Below, piece after piece: positions 47,001 to 57,905 of a stretch of DNA of 64,000 nt. Both the position numbers and the translations under genes were made by a program. Origin of the DNA: Colletotrichum lupini (taxonomy: Eukaryota; Ascomycota; Sordariomycetes; Glomerellales; Glomerellaceae); contig NC_064679.1 in NCBI RefSeq assembly GCF_023278565.1, positions 2,728,001-2,792,000 on the forward strand. The letters are read 5' to 3'. Within the stretch, counting starts at the first letter, position 1; every line of letters starts with the position of its first letter. The notes under the pieces were generated by a model that did not search any database, was not told the origin of the DNA, and was given only the letters and a program-made list of their open reading frames with translations.

Positions 47001-50000
47001 CCTGTACATCATGACCCGGGGCAAAAGCGACACAAATTGCAATTGTCCAACGTGCAACGAGGAGCTTGAGGGCCGTTCACATCGTGGTTCAGCATGGTAC
47101 CGGATTGGGTTATCGTGACTTCGGCTACCCAAAGTGGCTGCGGTCCGACAGGCAGCTGGGAATGTAGACGCCCAGATCCGATGGAGCGGGCACGCTACAG
47201 ACAGACTGGCACCCACGCAACCACCCACCATCGAGATAGGCTGTTGACACCACAAGTCTAGGCGTCGGCGATGCCTAACACCGGCCCTGTCACGGTGCTA
47301 TGTTGACTTCGACGGACTTTGGCTATGCTTCTCGTATGCTTCGGCGGTTGACCAGCTGATGCCATCTTAGTCTTTAGCCGAGCGAGAATACCTTGCTGCA
47401 CTTGCTACTGTCGCTATCATCAGCTGATCGCTCTTCTATGCATCGAATAAGCAGTCTACCGGAAGGGGACCGATCAACCGCGCCTGCGTCGAGATATCCC
47501 TTTGTCTCGAGATGATTGCCAGAGTATCCGCCAAGCTTGACTTGGGTTCGGCTCGCAACGTCGGGCTTCTGAAGAGATCGCTTTCGCCATAACCGATGCG
47601 CCTTTCCAGTTCTTTGTTCGTCGTAAAAATCGATCTACAATCCTCGCCATCATCGGCGACATAGTCGTCATCGGCGCAGGATCTGAGAAGGACCATCGTC
47701 GTCCGTGTCGCCTAATGGTTCTGTACATCAATCCAAGCAAAAATGGCGCGCCTGCAGACAAAGAAGTGACCAAGTCGGCGTCAAGGGGAAAACAGCAAGC
47801 ATTGGGTTGATCAGAGTGTTGTATGCTCGGCGACAGTGGGGGCTCACTGCTGATGTGCCGATGCCATCACGGAATGACCCTGTCAAAACCATGAATGTAG
47901 TAGATATGTCTGGTTTGAACACGGAACACTGATCAGATTATCGAGATTTGAAATTCGAGTTCTGGCACGGACATGCTGGTCTTCGACAGGCGGCCCTGAT
48001 CGGGATTCCATTGAAGCCTGAAGGCCAAGATCAATGAGAACTCGTACACTTCTCAGATCTATCGATACCGGACCTGCTTTCACTGCGATCTGTCAAATGT
48101 GATGATGAGGCGATAATCATGTTGCTGACAGCACGTACGGTAATTGCCATGAAAGGCCTTTCATCATCAAAGACCTCTGGTACCTATGATCTGCCAAAGG
48201 ATGTGGTGGACGCTGAGACACACGTACCATAAAAACTCACGCCGTTCGAACTTGCGCTAGCCCGTGCACTCGACACGTTAAGCCTCTCTCAGTACAAAAA
48301 GCTCGCTGATCTCTGCCACATTTTCAGATCTTGATTCTAAATAGAGGCACGTATTGGCCAGAAGGTGAGTAAGATAACGGGAGCACGGGCTAGCGCAAGT
48401 TCGAACGGCGTGAGTTTTTACGGTAATCTCGATTGTCCGTGGGAAGGACGAAACAGACCCGCGCCTAACAGCCGCATTGACATCAAACGCCTGCTCAACC
48501 CACCTTTTGGATTTCTCAGGCTCGGAAAATAAGAATTTCATCGCGGTACCTGACGGGACGACGTCTGTTCTCCCCAGCCTGCGCTTTTCGATCTCATAGC
48601 GTGGGCGCTAGGCCGACGCCATGTGTGCCCGTGTACGGTGTACCTAAGAAAAGCAGGACATGAAATGATCGACCCTTGAGCGTGCGTCCGAGCAACATCG
48701 GACGACTCGCAGCGAGACGGTCAACGGCTGCTGTCATAAGGAGAGAGGAAAGCTCAAACGACTTAGTCGACCTCTCGCCGCTGGCGTAGCACTGGATGAC
48801 ACGGTTCCCGTGGTTCGCCAAGGCCAATGGTCGTTTTCAGGTCGAGCCTCGATGCCGCGGGGCCCCGCTCACGATGCAATGCTATGTAAAGCACACACTT
48901 CGCCCGCCGCACGTTGCAGGTTGCAGGACGAAAGAGATCAGCACGAATGTGGGATCTCCAGGGGCAGCGCGACCGAAGCGGCCATGGAAAGCCCTTGAGG
49001 CTATGCATCGCGTCGAGCCTGTCTGGTTCCTGCGTCTACCTGGTTCCTACGTCCGACTCGTCTCCCGCTCTGTCCACATCTGGCCTATGGCGAAGTCGAC
49101 CACTTAGATGGCGATATGACTGAACCACTAGAGTGCAGCAAACGTCCACTGGCTTCTTAGGACCCCGCGGAAGCTTCGAGACTACGGGGAGAGTGCGGCA
49201 TTCTACAAAACATCTTACTCGCCTCTCGGCTGCCTGTTCACGTCTATCGTGGATTGCACGGCATGCTGGGTCATGTGACGATGGTCCAGACTCGACAGCT
49301 CTAGAACGTGGACGAAAGTGGCTTGTCCGCAAACGAAAACATGGAGATAACATGCGGCGATGGGATTGAATATACTCAAGAAATCACTATAGATGAGAGG
49401 CAACGACTGGCCAAGGTTCCCCATCTCAGTCTGGAAATCAGGTGTGGCTTGCTCTTCCGCCCATCTTTCGGCGCCAAGTGGGCGAAACTAGATCAGCCCG
49501 CGCCGTACCTTGCATTCCGCAAACGGCTATCTGAGGCCACTTCCGTCGTAGCAACATGTTGGTTCTGCCCGCTCATCCCCCCCACAACTCTCTTTCCTTT
49601 GTGGCGTTTCTACTTACAAGGTACGCTTTCGCACTTTGATTCTGTAGACAGAGAGGGTTGAACATTCCAGCAACGCCCGGCCCAATTCCCAGGGATTTTG
49701 ACATGGCGGCGGCACATAGCAAGACGGTTGACTGCGAGGTGAAGTCGTCCCAAAGCGCCATTGAACCAAACGCAAACAGGTCTAGCAGCTTGTCTCGATC
49801 CGCGAGATGGGATCCTCGATGGGGTCGAGCAGGGATAACCCAGACCCATGCCCTGCAGCGGGCATGAGTACGAGACTACGACTATACGGTAGCGGTGCTC
49901 AGAAAACACCAACGACCCAATTACTACCACACCCGACTTCCAAATCCCCTTTTGGGATGGACTTCTCGACCGGACGTGGTAGCACTCGCCCTTCACCCCA

Positions 50001-50967
50001 ACGCACGTCCTCAGCCGGCGCTCTCGTCGAGAATACACCACGATGTCTCCTCCCATCTCCACTTGGACGATGGACACTGAGAGAGAGGCAACTCAGCCAC
50101 TGACACACTCTGCCCGAGACGGATCCTGGCTTCGGTCACCCTTCAGTCTAGTCCTAGTCCAGTACTGCTCGAGAGTCCAGGCCGACCCCATCTAACGAGC
50201 TCGTCCATGGCGGACAGGTAGGTAATGTGGCTGGTGAGAAAGGTGGATGTGTGTGTTGTGTTGTTTGCTGTTGGTATCCGTGTTCCCTGTTTCATACATA
50301 ACTTGCCGGCTTCCGTCTGACCATTGAGAACCAAGATCACGCATCTCATCCAGGTTTTTTTGTTTCCATCCTTCACCGCCCAGGACCCCTTGAAGTCCCC
50401 TTATATTCACCAGTGCCCCTCTAATACGAGGTCACCTTCTATTCCCATCCTGTGTAACTGATACTCGATAACCGTGGCTTCTGGCTTTGTCATGTACCTT
50501 ACCTCGGTTTTTGACATCGTCTCCGACCCTTAACTAAACGACTCAAACAACATCAATACTCTGTACCAATATTACCATAGCGATCTCTTTTTCTCGCCCG
50601 ATTAAGAAGCCACAGCGCCTCGCCCATTATCGAAAACCACAGTCTCTGAGCTTGTTCTCGGTCTACCGCCACGGACAACGCTCTTCGCCGCATCCGACAA
50701 GACATTGTGAACCAGTCCGATTGCAGCAGTTCAGGAACGTCACACCTCCGAGGCCAGAATCGACTTCGGTCGCAAGAGGGACCCCTGCCTTCACGTATTC
50801 TTCCTCACTTCAAGAAGAGAGCTGTGCTCCATCTCTGTTCGCTTTGGTCGACATTTTCATATCTGATACCACGCACCTTCCTCACCTTCCTCCTCAGACC
50901 TTGAGCAAACCTCCCTCTCACCACCACACAACGCCATACACATCAACTTCATTCAACGCGAATCACA
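44076..50967. other. 6.9-kb gene-poor region with one MITE
   Basis: Aside from the 197-bp MITE at 48227-48423 I find no supported gene. Several short frames around 45.8-47.8 kb have partial protein character but no start, splice structure or family that I can defend. An ACCTAGGT-type palindrome lies at about 45734-45748. The last ~700 bp is the C/A-rich promoter and leader of the membrane-protein gene at 50968. Confidence 0.5.
48227..48423. mobile_element. 197-bp mariner-type MITE (TA target duplication)
   Basis: Bases 48227-48267 (CCATAAAAACTCACGCCGTT...) recur in inverted orientation at 48383-48423 with one mismatch in 41 positions. The element is bracketed by TA at 48225-48226 and 48424-48425, the target duplication of Tc1/mariner/pogo elements such as fungal Fot1 types. 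The 115-bp interior has no coding capacity, so this is a non-autonomous miniature element. It lies in an otherwise empty intergenic region. Confidence 0.85.
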
Positions 50968-52064
50968 ATGGGCAAGCGAGTATTTGTTGACTGGGAGTTG
51001 TGGCAGCAGATGACTTTTGTAAGTCTACAAATCGGTACATCCTAAGCTTCATGACTAACACACTTGTCTCATAGGTACTGGCTTGTGCCATCGGCGTCGT
51101 CTTCATTATAGGCTTTGTGAAGCTATGGTGGTCAAACCGATACATGGCCAAGCTCGAAATCATTGACGCGGAAAAGAGGGCACATGCCTCAGAGATGGAA
51201 TCAACCGGCCTGCCGCCCCCACGAAAGCAATCCGAAATCCCCTTTGGCGTCCGCGCCATTCAGTCCGGCATCGAGGTCGACGGCATCTGGATTTCTCGCC
51301 CCGCCACCCCTGCCACCGATTCCCCTCCCAATTCCGCCAAGGGCAAGGGCAAGTACGTCTCTATGGGTCCCATCTCACCCGCCTCAACGAACTCCTCAGA
51401 CCCCTTTGGCTCTCCGCCTTCGTCTCGCGGCGGCAACGGTGTTACGATTGGTCCTCAGACATATCGCCCCAAGTCGTTCACCGGAAACGCCGTTGCGAGC
51501 CGTGCCGACGCGCTGAGCCAGCTTGAGGGCAACCCGAATCCGCCAACCGCACCCTCCTACAGCACTTACCAGCCCCGCGGAAACGTCGCCCATTCCGAGT
51601 CCTCGGATGAGGCCAGTAGCCCTGTCAGCCCCATCGATCGCGGCAACGCTGGCATCAGCAGCGAAAACTACAACGGCATCGACGTCCGAGTACCTGTCCG
51701 AGCCTCACCCGTCGTCAACCGCCAGCTCAACAAGGTTCGCAACGTCACCGGCGGTCCCGCTCAGCAACCGACGACGGGCGGCGGTGTCCGCTCTTTCAGC
51801 GGCAGCTTGCAGCTGCCCAAGAACGGCAAGGGAACGTACTCTACCGTGCCGCAGGTCTCGCCCGGCGGGGATCTCACTGATCCGTTTGCTACGCCTGTTA
51901 CTACCCCTGGTGCCGACCAGGCGTTGCTTCCTTCTCAGCAGCAGCAGCAGCAGGGAGTTCATCACGTTAAGTTTGCGAATGTTGAGTATATCACCAGCCA
52001 GCGCTACGCCAGCGATGGTAGCAGCGGGAGCAGCGGCAGCAGTAGCAGCAATAATCACAACTAA
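50968..52064 (+). CDS. Single-pass membrane protein with disordered cytosolic tail
   Basis: Exon 1 (50968-51018, 17 codons, MGKRVFVDWELWQQMTF) joins exon 2 (51075-52064) over a 56-bp intron with GTAAGT donor and TAG acceptor, giving 346 aa. The junction produces one hydrophobic helix at about 18-35 (VLACAIGVVFIIGFVKLWW), followed by a charged segment (SNRYMAKLEIIDAEKRAHASEME) that may be helical. A conserved-looking block IPFGVRAIQSGIEVDGIWISRP follows; the rest is Ser/Pro/Gly-rich with a glutamine run and a Ser/Gly/Asn tail. The short exon 1 supplies the residues before the membrane helix. I recognise it only as a fungal membrane protein without known function. Confidence 0.8.
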
Positions 52065-53171
52065 GTCCTCTTTTAGGCTTGGGTAGTGTGGTTGATTGAC
52101 GGTACATCAGCATCGGATGGTAAAGCGAGTTTTCTTTTTGGCTTCCTTCTTTCTTTCGCGAATCTTCTCACAAACTTGGAGAGTAATATCGTAGCAACTG
52201 TATGAGTAACAAAGGGCAATCTGTCGAATATGGACAGCGGGGGGTTGGATACTAGGTTCCGTGGCCTCTCCTTCACGAAAGAGATGGCATACGAGGGGAA
52301 AGGCGTTTCAGGCATGTAAAAAAGAATTCATCATCGAGAACACGTTAGACGGTGGGCACCTCTTGCGCCGCAAGGTCTCTCGTCGAACCCCGCTCTCAAA
52401 CATGAGAGATTGGGGCAGACTATCATTAAAAGGACAGCGTTCCATCCATAGAATAAGCACAATCACAAGAAAGAAAAACAATCATAATAACACTTGGCCA
52501 ATTACCTGCAATGAGGCAGTATGTATCGATTGAGACCGATGGCCAGGGCATCGATTTGGTGCAATGCAATTACTTTAACAGCGCCGCTCGGCTCGCAACT
52601 CTGCGCTCCGGACTTCGGCGTGGCTCCGCGCACGTCGGCACCGGCGCCGGTTATGGCGACGCAAATGGGACCCCGCTCGTTCGACCTCCGCTCGTCCAAC
52701 CCCCATGGAAGCAATCCTCCTCAGCCCCGTGCCCCCACATAATTGACATGACGTGCGTGATGAATGGAGAAGGGGAGACGATCCGTATCGGCGGCCAAGG
52801 GAATAACCGCGATCAATCCCCCTCTTCTACGCTTGCTTTCACACACTCTATCCTCATTGTGAAGTCCGTTTTTGGGAAATATCGCGCAATTGCATCTTGG
52901 GTTTAGCTCCTTGCGAATACAAGATCCTACTAAAGGAACGGGCTCTCAGATCCAAGCAACTTGACACGGGCGTTTTGAGACATCTTCATCCGCAGCATAA
53001 TTACATCACGGTTTTGAGCATACTTGTATAGACAGACAGGTCATCACCAACTCAACTCAATCTCGAACGTCAAACACAGCACCTAACGAATCCTCAACTT
53101 CAGAAAACCACGGACCCCAAAAAAGGAAGAATTAGAAAAAAGAAGAAAACACAACAACAACAACCACCACA
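52065..53171. other. Intergenic region, no supported gene
   Basis: 1.1 kb between the membrane-protein gene and the methyltransferase gene. The last ~100 bp before 53172 is A/C-rich (ACAACAACAACCACCACA), typical of a 5' leader. Nothing else stands out. Confidence 0.65.
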
Positions 53172-54343
53172 ATGTCCCCAACATCCCTCCACCAAGGCGC
53201 CTCAAAAGGCTTCGCAGACGCTGCAACCTACGACGCCTACCGCCCCTCCTACCCCGCCGCCGCGACCCAAAAGTTCCTAGAGCACCTCCGCCTCGCCGAC
53301 GTGCCGCACGCCAAGATCCTGGACCTGGCCGCGGGCACGGGGAAGATGACCGAGGTGCTGGCGGCGCGGCACGAGGGGTTCGAGGTCGTGGCTGTGGAGC
53401 CGCACGAGGGGATGAGGGCGGAGCTGGAGAAGAAGGGGCTGAGGGGCGTCGAGGTGAAGGATGGGTTCGCGGCGAGGTTGCCGCTCGGGGAGGAGTGGGG
53501 GGACGGTGCTGTTGTTGCGCAGGTGAGTTTTGGTGCTTCTTTCTTGGAAGTTGATGGGGGGGGTTTTGTTTTGGGGTTGCGAGGAATGAGATGGAAGAGC
53601 TTGTGCTTTTGTTGGGGATTGATGGCTGACTTGTGTTCTACACAGGCATTTCACTGGTAAGACGATCCATCATCTGGACTCAGGATTGTGGACAGAAGCT
53701 CATGAGAAAGCATAGGTTCGCAACGACAGAGTCACTAAAGGAGATTCATCGCGTCCTGAAGCCGACTGCCGTGCTTGGTTTCATCTGGAATATTGAAGAT
53801 TGTAAGTCTTCCCGCTCGTTCTCGATCCTCAGGAGACACATACTCCATGTTACGCGAGGACGCACAAAAAAAAAAAGAAAGGAATGCTAATGAAATCCCC
53901 ACGCGATCACAGACAACAAGCCAAAGCACTGGAAAGCAAGCACGCCCTGGGAACAGTCCCTCAACGAGCTCGTCTTCACCCTTGGCGGTGACGGCCAGCC
54001 GCGCTTCCGCGACTTCGTCTGGAAGGACGTCTTTGACAGCCAGCTCGACGCCAACCCGCTGCGCGCCGTCAAGGACGTCGTCCTCGAGGGCGGGCGCAAG
54101 ATGCCCCTCTTCAGCGTGCCCGTGGGCGAGGAAAAAGTGCCATTCACGGTCTGGCTGACGCCCGAGGCGGTGTGGAACCGGCTGCGGACGCTGAGCCAGG
54201 TCGCGGTGCTCGAGGGGGCGCGGGCCGCGGCGTTCAAGGCCGAGTTTGATGCCATTCTAGGCGGGGAGAGCGTGGAGAGGAATGAGAAGGGGGAGGTTGC
54301 GTTGCATGGGGTTACGTATTTTGCGTGGACTTCGAGGTTGTAG
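53172..54343 (+). CDS. Class I SAM-dependent methyltransferase with an 11-nt exon
   Basis: Exons 53172-53522, 53646-53656, 53716-53801 and 53913-54343 give 292 aa. Exon 2 is 11 nt and encodes Ala-Phe-His plus two bases of Trp; it rebuilds AQAFHWF, the conserved post-motif-II segment of type 11 methyltransferases. Motif I is ILDLAAGTGKMTEVLAARH (about 49-67), the acidic strand end is VVAVEPHEGM, and LKEIHRVLKP and LGFIWNIED follow in the third exon. The C-terminal half contains PWEQSLNELVF and a helix-rich cap ending VTYFAWTSRL. The fold binds S-adenosylmethionine; the substrate, probably a small molecule, is unknown. No neighbouring biosynthetic genes point to a pathway. Confidence 0.88.
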
Positions 54344-54579
54344 CCGTGGTGAGATGGTCTGCATCGTAAGTGGGGGGTGCTTTTGCTGTTCTGGTCAGAC
54401 GAAGGCGAAAGGGTGCAGAGAACGTTCGGCCATATGGTAGAATTGAGGGTATAATTTCTTCTGCGTTGGTAGATCTCATGAAGGACGCCTCCCGAGCACT
54501 CTAGACTCGTTCATAGACCTCTTCGCTAGTGGATAGAGTCCAGTAACCGATCCATTGTTGACGTCTTCATCCGCGCCTC

Positions 54580-54978
54580 CTAAGAGTCTGCCGAAATGTA
54601 CATGACTGCACTGTCTGTCAGTTGGAATGAATTGAAAATGGGATGGAGTGAGAATCACCGTTGTTTCCTCTCACAAATGCGTCGCCGTATGACCGCCTCT
54701 TGGTGCCGTTGACGTACTCCTCCGTCTTCTCCAGGGCGATGTTCATGTAGCCATCAACGGACTGAAGCTCACCTATAATGAACGTATACGGTCAGAGACT
54801 TCTCACCACATCAAGAATAGAGCCTGGGCTCATCTCATTTTTGGTAATGACGACTGAGGCACTCACCCTTGTAGACGACGCCCGAATTGAGCTTCACCGT
54901 GACGGGGTTGCCGATGATATTGCTGAGGAAGCTGGAGGGGTCCTTGCCCTCGCCCTGGCTGATGTTTCCGTTCTCCAT
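54580..54978 (-). CDS. lsm6: U6 snRNA-associated Sm-like protein LSm6
   Basis: Three exons on the minus strand, 54978-54867, 54772-54659 and 54605-54580, encode 83 aa. The introns have GTGAGT and GTGATT donors and TAG and CAG acceptors. The product reads MENGNISQGEGKDPSSFLSN, then IIGNPVTVKLNSGVVYKGEL (Sm1) and LQSVDGYMNIALEKTEEYVN, and ends with the Sm2 motif VRGNNVMYISADS formed across the last junction. Length and sequence fit LSm6, one of the seven subunits of the LSm1-7 (mRNA decay) and LSm2-8 (U6 snRNA) rings. The second donor is weaker than consensus, but it is the only one that restores the Sm2 motif. The gene is divergent from the Rad60-like gene. Confidence 0.94.
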
Positions 54979-55727
54979 TGTCGTTGTCTGAATGTTGTGA
55001 GATGGATATGAGTTATTGGAGAGGGCTTCGGGATGTAGGTTGTTCCGTGGCGGGTTGACGTGACGGTGGGTGGTGGTTGAGGCTGTGGGACGTCAAACTG
55101 GTGATGATGTTGGCAGAATTGCTGGCAGCTGGCGGTAATGGTGTTGACGGCTGCCCTCTGTTAGAGCATCGAAGGCCTGTGTACCTGGGGTACCTGGATT
55201 GCACCTGGTGTTAGCTTTTCCCAGGGTCAGCTCGCACTGTAGGGCTACCCGAGCAGCGCACACTCCAAGCTGAGCAGCGTGCGAAGGCGAACTCCATCCC
55301 CCTCCAGGTCCTCCCCTGGACCCTGGTAAGGTGGGACCAGCCGAATCAATCTTTTTGCTCTCACCACGGAAACAACGGCGGCCCCCCCAAATCCCAACCC
55401 AAATATTTGGTGGTGGTGCGCGAGCCTGGACGCCTCGTCGTCCCCCTCTCCCCTTCTTCTGTCGCATTGTTCGTGATGTTTCTACCTGCCGCCTTCTCCT
55501 TTGGGCCCAGCCTCTGGCGCCTACTCTGCATGGCCTGACCTTTTCTCCGTTACAGAAAGTTCACTTGCAAAAAAACCACAACGGCCACATAAAGTCGGTA
55601 CAGAAATCACCTCATCCAAATTCCTGCGCCTTGGACCCTGCAAATTGCACCGGATCGCATAACGAATTCCGAGTCAAAATTTGCCCCGCCGCTCAGTGTA
55701 TTTAGAAGAAACGTCCGCTTGTGAGCC
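54979..55727. promoter_or_regulatory. Divergent promoter between lsm6 and the Rad60-like gene
   Basis: 749 bp between the two divergent start codons. Contains a GGGGTACCTGG block near 55186-55195. No protein gene is supported here. Confidence 0.5.
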
Positions 55728-57261
55728 ATGGCAGACGCAGCTAAACCCAAGAGGCGCCTTCCCTTCAAGCCCACCGCTTTGCGACAAAAGTCCGACCCGA
55801 AGCCCGCGACGCAGAAGAACGACAACGAAGAAGAAGATGACGACGACGATGGACTCAGTCTGTTCAAGCGCTCCGCCGAGTTCTTCCCCGTCGCAGTCGC
55901 CGAACAGGAGCGGCGTATGAAACGGAAGCAGGCGGAACGAGAGAAGAGTACACAAGCGCGCTCGCCAGAGCGCGAGACGGAGCCTGCGCCGAGAGCGAGC
56001 GAGGAGCCCGGCAAGACCGACGTTGAAGGGGAAACAAGGTACGCTCCCAACACATATTCGCACTACCACCATGGCTGTCTTCTGACACCAATTTCCACCT
56101 GTTAGGGAACCCGGCACGCCGCCATCCAAACGCTCGCGAACCAGCGACGAATCCCCGCAATCGAGAACAAGGCAGTCGCCTTACAAACGCCGCGAAGGCA
56201 CAGAAACACCTTCGAAGCGCTTGACCCGCGCCGCCGCCTCGCGGACGCCTCGGAAGCAGGAGGTGATACCCCACAAGCCCGTCATCGCGATCGAAGATAG
56301 CGACGAAGACCTCGACGACGTCGACGATGTGGCCAGCGACGATATCTACGAAGCATCGCCCGTCCGCAAGACGCAGCGCCGGAGACAGACTTCGGAGCCC
56401 GAGGTGTCGCCTCTCATGATTGACTCGGACGACCCCTTTGTAGAAGGAATGGACAAAGACAAAAGGTCATCTGTCGCAGGAGCGGCAGCGGCACCGGAAG
56501 AAGAGGAAGATGATGAATTCGAGGAATACGTCCGACGCGCCATGGAGCGTAAAAAGGCTCTCGAGCAGGACGAGAACCAGCTCGTCAACGTTTTCGTCAC
56601 CTCTGATATACCAGGCACCAGGGATCGGCAGTTCCGCTTCACGCTTGCCAAGCCGCTTAAGGTGATTCGTATGAAGTGGATTGAAGTCCAGCTGGAACGT
56701 ATTGAGATTCCTCGCTCGGAAGTGGAAAGTGTATTCCTCACATGGCGCGGTCATGAGCTGTATGACACCACGACACTGCATAGTCTCGACCTGGAGGCTA
56801 CGTTCCGCAAGAACGGCGGCGGCGGCGGTGGCGGCGACGGTGGAGCAGATTTGTCCGAGGGCTTCAAAGACGACGACTGGACAAACGTGCATCTGCAGAT
56901 ATGGACGCGCGAGTTGTGGGAAGAGCACGAGAAGCAAGAGGCGCGGAGGAGGAGACACGACCTCGGGGACTACTCTGACGACGAAGGCGGCGAGCAGGGC
57001 GATGGCGCGGATGCCATCGAGCCAGAGGTGGAGCAGAAGATCAAAGTTCTCCTCAAGACCAAGACGGACGAGCCGCTCAAGACTTCGGTGAGGCCGTCGA
57101 CCACCATCGGAACGCTCATGGAGTTGTTCCGGAAAATGCGTGGGCTGGCTGAGGACGCGCCCATCACGCTCATGTTTGACGGTGACGAGCTCGGAGAGGA
57201 GACGACTGTCGAGGAGGCTGACATCGGCGACATGGAAACGATTGAGGTCTACATAAGATGA
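55728..57261 (+). CDS. rad60: Rad60/Esc2/NIP45-like protein with C-terminal SUMO-like domain
   Basis: Two exons, 55728-56038 and 56106-57261, with a 67-bp intron (GTACGC donor, CTGAC branch point, TAG acceptor), give 488 aa. The first ~180 residues are disordered, with lysine/arginine clusters and acidic stretches typical of SUMO-interacting regions (VIAIEDSDEDLDDVDD, VSPLMIDSDDPFVEG). A central domain (NVFVTSDIPGTRDRQFRFTL...) resembles the first SUMO-like domain, and the last ~75 residues (KIKVLLKTKTDEPLKTSVRP..., LMFDGDELGEETTVEEADI, METIEVYIR) form a Rad60-SLD ubiquitin-like fold. No terminal di-glycine is present, as expected for a non-conjugated SUMO mimic. Family members support Smc5/6-dependent DNA repair and SUMO signalling in the nucleus. 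Confidence 0.87.
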
Positions 57262-57905
57262 GGTCTCACGATTTACGCGTCGGCCGAGATCAGATGAGGA
57301 TGTCAGCCTCGGCCTTTTTTTTCTCGTTGAAACAAAGTGTCACGGCCCGGAATGGCAGTGGCTCGAGTCTGGATATCTGGGGGAAAAGGGGGCAAAGATG
57401 AGGCCCTTGAGGAGGGATGTAATTCAAGATACCCGGGGAGTTTTTAGCGGTTTTCTTTTTCCCACGGGAGGTAGCGTTGGCATGGAAAGTTGAAAAAGCT
57501 TTTTGAACCTCTTGATGTTGAGTTCGTTCACCTGGATCGGAACGGGACCGCGGTGCCCCTATTTTGAACCACCCCTCCAAACCTTTACAGAGAAACTGTG
57601 CCTCACTTACATCGCCAACTCATCGTTATCAAGCCATCGAGCACTGCACATGGAAAACTAGATCATCAGCCATGTCATTATGTGATTTTGTTGATTTATC
57701 ATTACTCATCAAAGCCATGCCCTTCCTCTGTGTTGTGTTTCCGACAGACAAACCCATCCCGGACAACATCGAGAATATGACTCCAAAACCACCACACCAA
57801 AAACCTCAAATCAGCAAAGATCTCTGCAACTCATTTCTCCTCACCCATCACTTTCCCCTCCGAATCCCTCACCTCCCACAGAAACCCAGGACACGTCTCA
57901 GCCGT
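57262..57905. other. Convergent 3' intergenic region
   Basis: 644 bp between the 3' ends of the Rad60-like gene and the ankyrin gene. No gene supported. Confidence 0.7.

Noticed and set aside
47538..47812. Open plus-strand frame without ATG (DAPFQFFVRRKN, LAIIGDIVVIGAG)
   Set aside because: No initiator or splice sites found, and stops lie on both sides; possibly a remnant but unsupported.
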